Shown: positions 59,319-64,000 of the stretch, one piece after another
How positions within the stretch are numbered: position 1 is the first letter of the stretch
Layout: every line of letters begins with the position of its first letter
Source: Vandiemenella viatica
Lineage: Eukaryota > Arthropoda > Insecta > Orthoptera > Morabidae
Direction: 5' to 3'
Assembly: GCA_031002005.1 (NCBI GenBank)
Contig: CM061921.1
Coordinates: 141,765,283 to 141,829,282, forward strand
Length of the DNA stretch: 64,000 nt
Position numbers and translations under genes: made by a program
The notes under the pieces: generated by a model
The model's input: the letters and a program-made list of their open reading frames with translations, nothing else
What the model was told of the DNA's origin: nothing
Databases searched by the model: none

Positions 59319-60181
59319 TTGATAAGTAGGGTTCGGATCTTTAGGATAAGTAATATTTTTTTCTTTTTTGAGCTGTAATGCTGAATTAAACACTGGTTGA
59401 ACGTTTCTGATTGTATTTAAATGTATTTTATATAGCATATAAATGCTTATTTAGGCCATTTTCCTAGTTTTGGTCATATTACGATAATATTTATGGTGAT
59501 GTAGTCATATTTTTATGAAAAATCTGGTAATTTTTTTAATAGTACCGGGAATTCACTAGATATAGATGAGTAGAGATTAAAGTAATTATACAATGAACTG
59601 TACTCCTATTATACACTGGAGAAAAAAACCAAACTAATTGTCACCAAATTGGTCAGAATTCACCAGTCTAAACCTTAATGTCCCGCCAACCTTTTAATCT
59701 CGACAATGCAGCAGCAGGATACCTGTATAGATCCGCGTCATTAAATGTCTCAATGAAATACTTTTGAAAACAATCCTCAGTGTTAAATCTGTAGTGGATC
59801 AGTTAGTATCGACATGCCGAAAACAAAATTTCCTGAAAGTGCGAAGTTACAGAGTTACGTAAGGGAAATTGGAGAGGAGTATTTTAGTACAGATGAAAGA
59901 GTTCTTTTCTGTAAGTTATGTGAAATTAAAGTGACTTCAACAAAATGATTTAATTTCCTAATGGTGCCGTGAGTGTACGGAAGCAAATTATGCTGTCTAC
60001 ATGAAAGCAAAACTACTATATAAAATAAGTGATGTTTAATTGAGCATGTTTTGACGTATAATAAATTTAAATATTTGGTCATATTTTGTAATTTTTAGGT
60101 CATATTTACCCGTTTTTAAGGTCATATTTTCCTGCATATTTCACTTTTTTTAGTCATAAATATCCGAACCCTATTGATAAG
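59319..60181 (+). mobile_element. Non-autonomous hAT element (copy 3)
   Basis: TTGATAAG at 59319-59326 and 60174-60181 is an 8-bp target duplication. The 847-bp element begins TAGGGTTCGGATCTTTAGG and ends TCATAAATATCCGAACCCTA. It is the reverse orientation of copies 6272 and 61238 and is uninterrupted, so it shows the pre-insertion state of the LINE in copy 1. Repeated GGTCATATTTT / AAATATGACC words lie near both ends and may be transposase-binding sites. Confidence 0.92.
59814..59948 (+). pseudogene. BED-finger N-terminus of a CGGBP1-like hAT protein
   Basis: A 44-codon frame MPKTKFPESAKLQSYVREIG.. continues to EYFSTDERVLFCKLCEIKVT and then a stop. LFCKLC supplies the Cys pair of a BED-type zinc finger; the following His pair is missing. 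This N-terminus is characteristic of CGGBP1-like proteins, which derive from hAT transposases. The same start is recognisable, frame-broken, on the minus strand near 6595 and 61585. Probably a relic and not a functional peptide. Confidence 0.75.
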
Positions 60182-61229
60182 CTTAACATCATTATAAGCC
60201 AACTTTATGATTTATTACGCATGGGAAAATGAGAGATAACATTCCATTTGTAAAACTTTAATCAATTTGGCAAACTTGAATTATAATTTATTCACCAAAA
60301 TATTGCAGTCAACAAACACAATTTATATCAGCAATCTAATAATGAAGGCTGCAAGTGCCGTGTGAGATAAATGAGTATGAGACTCTTTAATAATTGAGGG
60401 TTCCACATAAAAACACAATGAAGTTTCAATTAATCAAAATATGTGTGGACATGAAACTCTTTTTAATTTTTTACATTAGTAAACATGGTTGCTATAGGTA
60501 TCAAAAAAAAAACACTTGGGTGGTGAATACGTTGTCGTTGATCATTACCAGTACGCTGAAAGGCACAACACAGCTTCGAAGGTAATGAAAGGCAGTAACT
60601 AGCGCCAACGATTAGGAAAACTGTGAAATCTACCAATGAATTCAGATGAACCAGCAACCTGGAGCCTAGACACAAGTACGGCAGTAGTGACAAATACAAG
60701 TGTCTAACTAGTGCCTTGTGCCTGCACCTGGTAGTGTGGCTTAATTCGCCAACAGTTTTGGCTAGCGATCATGAAGGTGCCTCGCCTGACTCATCAAGTT
60801 CCCTCGTCCGTCGCACTACAATCCTCGTCTTGCAGAAATGCTATTTCCGTTGTGGTTGGCCGTACGTACAACAAATTTACCGCAGTCTTAGATTGTTTAA
60901 CATGTAAATTTCCAGCAATTCGCTTATTCAATTACTCTTCACTGGTTGACAGGATCTTCAACCAGATCGATATTCCGGAAAAAAATTCATCAACCTTAAT
61001 AAGAACTTCCAAACTTTTTATCACCGCCACCGTGGTTCTCACAAACACTCGTGATTTATTGTGACTCTGTTACAGAAAACACTATTCCGCATAGCTACTC
61101 ACTAGCGAATGATGCTGCTGGTTTACAAGGGCGGATCAAATATAAAAAAACCTTTTAAAATTGCACTTCCGTCGGTGGCGGAGTAGTCTGAAATGGTTTT
61201 GACAGTGGAGGGGCGTCACGTGGGGGATA
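60182..61229. other. Nothing recognised
   Basis: A 97-codon frame at 60771 (MKVPRLTHQVPSS..) has no motif I know. The rest is featureless. Confidence 0.4.
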
Positions 61230-62121
61230 TTAATGACTATGGTTCGGATCTTTATGACCAAACAAATAGAGAAATATGCAGGCAAATATGACTTTAAAAT
61301 GGGTAAATCTGACCGAAAAATGACAAGATATGACCAAACATTTAAATTTATTATACATCAAAACATGCATTTATTTTATCTAGTAGTGTCGCTTTCATGT
61401 AGACAGCATAATTTGCTTCCGTGCACTCACTGCACAATTAGGAAATTAAATTTTAATTCGTTTTCTTGAAGTCACTTTAATTTCAGATAATTTACAGAAT
61501 AGAACTCTTTCATCTGTACTAAAATATTCCACTGTAAATTCCTTTACGTAACTTCGCACTTTCAGAAAATTTTACTTTCGGCATGGCAGTAGGTCTACTC
61601 ACTGATCCACTACGGATTTAACGATGGCTGAGGATATTTCAATGAGTTATTGGTTGACGCGGATCGACACAGGCATGCTTATGCTGAATTGTCGAGATTA
61701 ATAGGAAGGCGGAACATTACTTTAGAGAGTGACAATAATGTGTAACTTTAATACTTGACTGGTGATTTCTGATCACAGTGAAAATTAGTTTTGTCCCTCC
61801 CCCCTCCCCCTCCCCCCGCCCCTTGTACAGCAGAAGTACAGTTTTATGAATAATTATCTTAATTTCTTCTCATCTATATCCAGTGAATTTCCGGTACTAT
61901 TAAAAAAACTACCAGATTTTTCCTCAAAATATGACCACATGACCATAAATATTATCGAAACCAGAACTAGGAAAATGATCTGAATATGCATTTATATGCT
62001 ATATAAAACACATTTAAATACAATCTGGAATGTTGTATCACTGTTTAATTCAGCATTTCATCCCAAAAAGAAGGCAGGAAAAAATACGACTTTTCCTAAA
62101 GATACGATCCCTAGCAATGAC
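61230..62121 (-). mobile_element. Non-autonomous hAT element (copy 2)
   Basis: The left end TATGGTTCGGATCTTTATGA (61238) is close to the family terminus. The right end (ACGATCCCTA, 62113) is decayed. The flanks TTAATGAC and GCAATGAC agree at six of eight bases. The internal order matches copy 1, with a C-rich run (CCTCCCCCCTCCCCCTCCCC, 61796-61820) where the others have TTGTTTTTCTTCCAATG. The BED-finger start MPKVKFSESAKL is readable on the minus strand near 61585. Confidence 0.85.
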
Positions 62122-62162
62122 ATTGGCGCACCTCGTACTTCATATTCTCAGTGACAATCATG

Positions 62163-62330
62163 ATGAGCGAAAAAGAATTAGACCGTGCAATTGCACAACG
62201 TACTATTATTAAGTTTCTCGTCAGCGAAAACGTAAACACTGCTGAAATTCGACTTCGTTTATAGGAACTTCGTTTACTCCCACAGTTCGGGAAAGAACTA
62301 TTCAAGGGTCCAGGTAAAAGAGTGTGGTAA
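62163..62330 (+). pseudogene. Mariner transposase N-terminal fragment
   Basis: MSEKELDRAIAQRTIIKFLV, then SENVNTAEIRLRL and a stop at 62262, with PQFGKELFKG continuing in a shifted frame. This matches the start of mariner-type transposases (first helix-turn-helix; MSEKEL..A..QRTIIKFLV.E). Nothing after this point is recognisable. No inverted repeats found. It differs from the mariner-like element at 3200. Confidence 0.7.
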
Positions 62331-62424
62331 CGAATTTAAGAAAAAACGGAAGTGTGTTGGATACATACTACATTATAAACTGTTAAACTTTGCTACCAGA
62401 AGTAGAACAAAAGGAAACCGTATC

Positions 62425-62628
62425 ACCGGGGGTGGTGAGTGAGCGGTAACGCTCTGGCCTCGCATTCAAGAGGACGCGAGTTCGAATTCCCGTCAGGGCA
62501 TCCAGATTTGTTTTCCCCAAATCACTCCAGGCGAATGCCGAATTGCTTCCTACAAAGGGCCGCGGCCGAATTCCTTCATGTTCCTTGCTGCCCATCTTTT
62601 CTCACCTGTACTGACCTGAAAAAAAAGT
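62425..62628 (+). mobile_element. SINE-1, 3'-shortened
   Basis: ACCGGGGGTGGTGAGTGAGC, CGAGTTCGAATTCCCG (B box), TTTTCCCCAAATCACTCCAG, CGCGGCCGAATTCC, then CTGTACTGACCTG and an A8 tail. The GACGTCGACGAGGCGTAAAG segment is missing, so poly-A follows an earlier position than usual. Confidence 0.9.
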
Positions 62629-63129
62629 TGCTATGCACACCTGGGTCTGCACGGGCGAAGAAGCTGTAAAATACTGGTTTTTAAATGAAAAAGTTTATCT
62701 CGGATATAACGTAGTAAAACAGAAATAATTTCCATAACCACTGTCCATAAATTGTCGGATGTTTTGTAGCATGTTCGTTAGACTACATGCTGATTTTGAT
62801 AGCACCAGATCCATTTACATGAAGTCTAACTCAGCGACATCCAAGGCCATTTTACCGTCAGGCATCTGTGGTAGCAAGACTCGCCCCACCCGTACTTCAC
62901 GTATACCGGATGTGTTCTTCGCATGCCGCGTTCTAAATGCTCCGCTAGTACGGGATACGAAATAATTTCTACCCTGTAACCAATGATTGCGACATATGTA
63001 ATACAGTAGAGAGATCAGTTGTTTCCGAAGAATCAGTTTTGCGAGTATTGTTATTGGATTCATCATTGTACTTTTCCAAGTAGCGCGCTTTGATTGCAGT
63101 CCTTTTTTAATATTGTTTCTGTACTGTCT
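62629..63129. other. Nothing recognised
   Basis: A long minus frame (62815-63306, 163 codons) crosses into SINE-3 and so is unlikely to be a gene. The part VRVGRVLLPQMPDGKMALDV within it is intriguing but unmatched. Confidence 0.35.
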
Positions 63130-63300
63130 CGTATCCGCCAGTGGTCTCTGTGTCTTAAGACGCCACCACACTGGTGCAACGGGATCAGGTTTGAGTCTTG
63201 ACCCCGAGTACCGGCCGTTCAGACTGCGGTTTTTCGCAATCATCAAGGCGAATGGGGGGACAGTCCACAAACTCCGCCTCATAAAATACACATTACACAA
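63130..63300 (+). mobile_element. SINE-3 copy
   Basis: GTATCCGCCAGTGGTCTCTG (head), GGTTTGAGTCTTGACCCCG (decayed B box), TACCGGCCGTTCAGACTGCG, AATCATCAAGGCGAATGGGG and the CTCATAAAATACACATTACA-CAAATAC tail. It parallels 45231-45430. Confidence 0.7.
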
Positions 63301-63329
63301 ATACACTTACTACACACATAGCACACTTA

Positions 63330-63508
63330 AGCCGCGTTCCCACGGCGCGTGGTAGGGAACGCCTTTCATCTTTGCCGCATATGCTAGCAGGGTCGACGCG
63401 CCTCGACCCACCACTAGGCGGTATAAGATGAAAGGCGCGTTCTGCCAGCTCCTTCTAAAATTTTAGAAGGCGCTGGTTCTGCCCACCACGCGCCGTGGGA
63501 ACGCTCCT
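63330..63508. mobile_element. Palindromic MITE, TTA target duplication
   Basis: The outer ends AGCCGCGTTCCCACGGCGCG (63330) and CGCGCCGTGGGAACGCTCCT (to 63508) are ~23-bp inverted repeats, with TTA at 63327-63329 and 63509-63511. Two further palindromes nest inside: CGCCTTTCATCTT..AAGATGAAAGGCG and CCAGCTCCTTCTAAAATTTTAG-AAGGCGCTGG. The 3-bp TTA duplication fits PIF/Harbinger (TWA). At 179 bp it carries no coding. A relative is at 1871. Confidence 0.8.
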
Positions 63509-63709
63509 TTACACGTCTCACAGACAGGTGGCAAATTAGCCGCTTTCCCGTAAGACTACGATGGGCCTAGCAAGCAGATAGTCTGGCTTTTAAATATACT
63601 TCCAAAATAAGCACAAGGAGGAAGTAGCAGAACTCACCCGCTAAACTGGAAATAAGTCTATAAAAAGGGGAGGATGATGAGGTACTGTCACGCTCTTTCT
63701 GTGGAGTAT

Positions 63710-63981
63710 GGGAGCGTCCATAAACTTCGTTGCTCGGTCTAGGGGGGGGGGCTGGAAAGCTACTCTGGGCTACGTGAGGGGGGGGGGGGTTTCAGAGCCA
63801 AGGCACGTAGCTTGTCATTCATATTATTTATCACATTTACAATGAGGTACAGAACACTCAACAGCATGTAAATATTTATTTCCAGTGGGGGTAGAGACAA
63901 AAGCCACGTCTGTCTACGTGGGGGTGGGGGGGAGAGTTCGCAGGAGGCCAAAAAGGAGCTACGTGGTTAATGGACACTCCC
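63710..63981. mobile_element. G-rich MITE family B, copy 2 (internally deleted)
   Basis: GGGAGCGTCCATAAACTTCG.. and the reversed end GGGAGTGTCCATTAACCACG form inverted repeats. Internal order is as in 24670-25040 (AAGCTACTCTGGGCTACGTG, G11 run, CACGTAGCTTGTCATTCATA, ATTTATTTCC, GTCTACGTGGGGGTGGGGG, GGAGGCCAAAAAGGAGCTAC). Copy 1 has ~100 bp more in the middle. Confidence 0.85.
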
Positions 63982-64000
63982 TATATTAACTTATTTATTT

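Noticed and set aside
62815..63306. 163-codon minus-strand frame
   Set aside because: Its first third lies inside the SINE-3 copy, so the long frame is a chance product of repeat plus unique DNA.

Overview
The window looks like a gene-poor, AT-rich stretch of a large animal genome, most likely an insect. The reasons are: no operons or closely packed genes; many degraded eukaryotic retrotransposons and DNA transposons, often nested; tRNA-derived SINEs with poly-A tails and target-site duplications; and an insect-type mitochondrial cox1 fragment (TGA read as Trp) in nuclear-style surroundings. The repeats feel polyneopteran (cockroach, termite, stick insect, orthopteran), but that is an impression and not a demonstrated assignment. 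No complete protein-coding gene is visible. Almost every open frame is a transposon remnant or chance.

The dominant repeat is a ~240 bp tRNA-headed SINE (called SINE-1 here) with more than 20 copies or fragments on both strands, several with clear target-site duplications. Three further SINE types with different tRNA-like heads are present: SINE-2 at 10947 and 43300, SINE-3 at 45231 and 63130, SINE-4 at 57368. Possible partners for retrotransposition are LINE-A (3' ends at 1, 6843, 9215, 31333, 57629), LINE-B (51186) and an RTE-like LINE (11290, 33493, 41300, 45597, 55750, plus a related C-terminus at 53513). All are truncated or broken.

DNA transposons: a mariner-type element with long inverted repeats (3200-3960); three copies of one ~0.84 kb non-autonomous hAT element (6272, 59327, 61238), one with a LINE inserted in it; a Tigger-like element (13441-13906) inside an RTE LINE; an internally deleted pogo-like element (20317-21878) carrying a SINE; a Tc1 remnant (50030-50990); a mariner transposase N-terminus (62163); a Helitron-like element carrying a SINE (25403-26348); and several G-rich or palindromic MITEs (19079, 24670, 63330, 63710).

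Stretches that stand out: (1) four small insertions or fold-back structures (2182, 4205, 49390, 55144) sharing a hammerhead-ribozyme-like core, two flanked by 13-15 bp direct repeats; (2) a CpG-rich island at 34134-34361 holding a plausible first coding exon that ends in a splice donor, the only candidate host gene; (3) a cox1 nuclear-mitochondrial insert at 37902-38154; (4) a nearly identical 227 bp tandem duplication at 27604-28056. Long intervals between these (34.3-37.8 kb, 38.2-41.3 kb, 53.7-55.1 kb and others) are AT-rich with nothing I can recognise; the first of these may be intron of the 34.3 kb gene.
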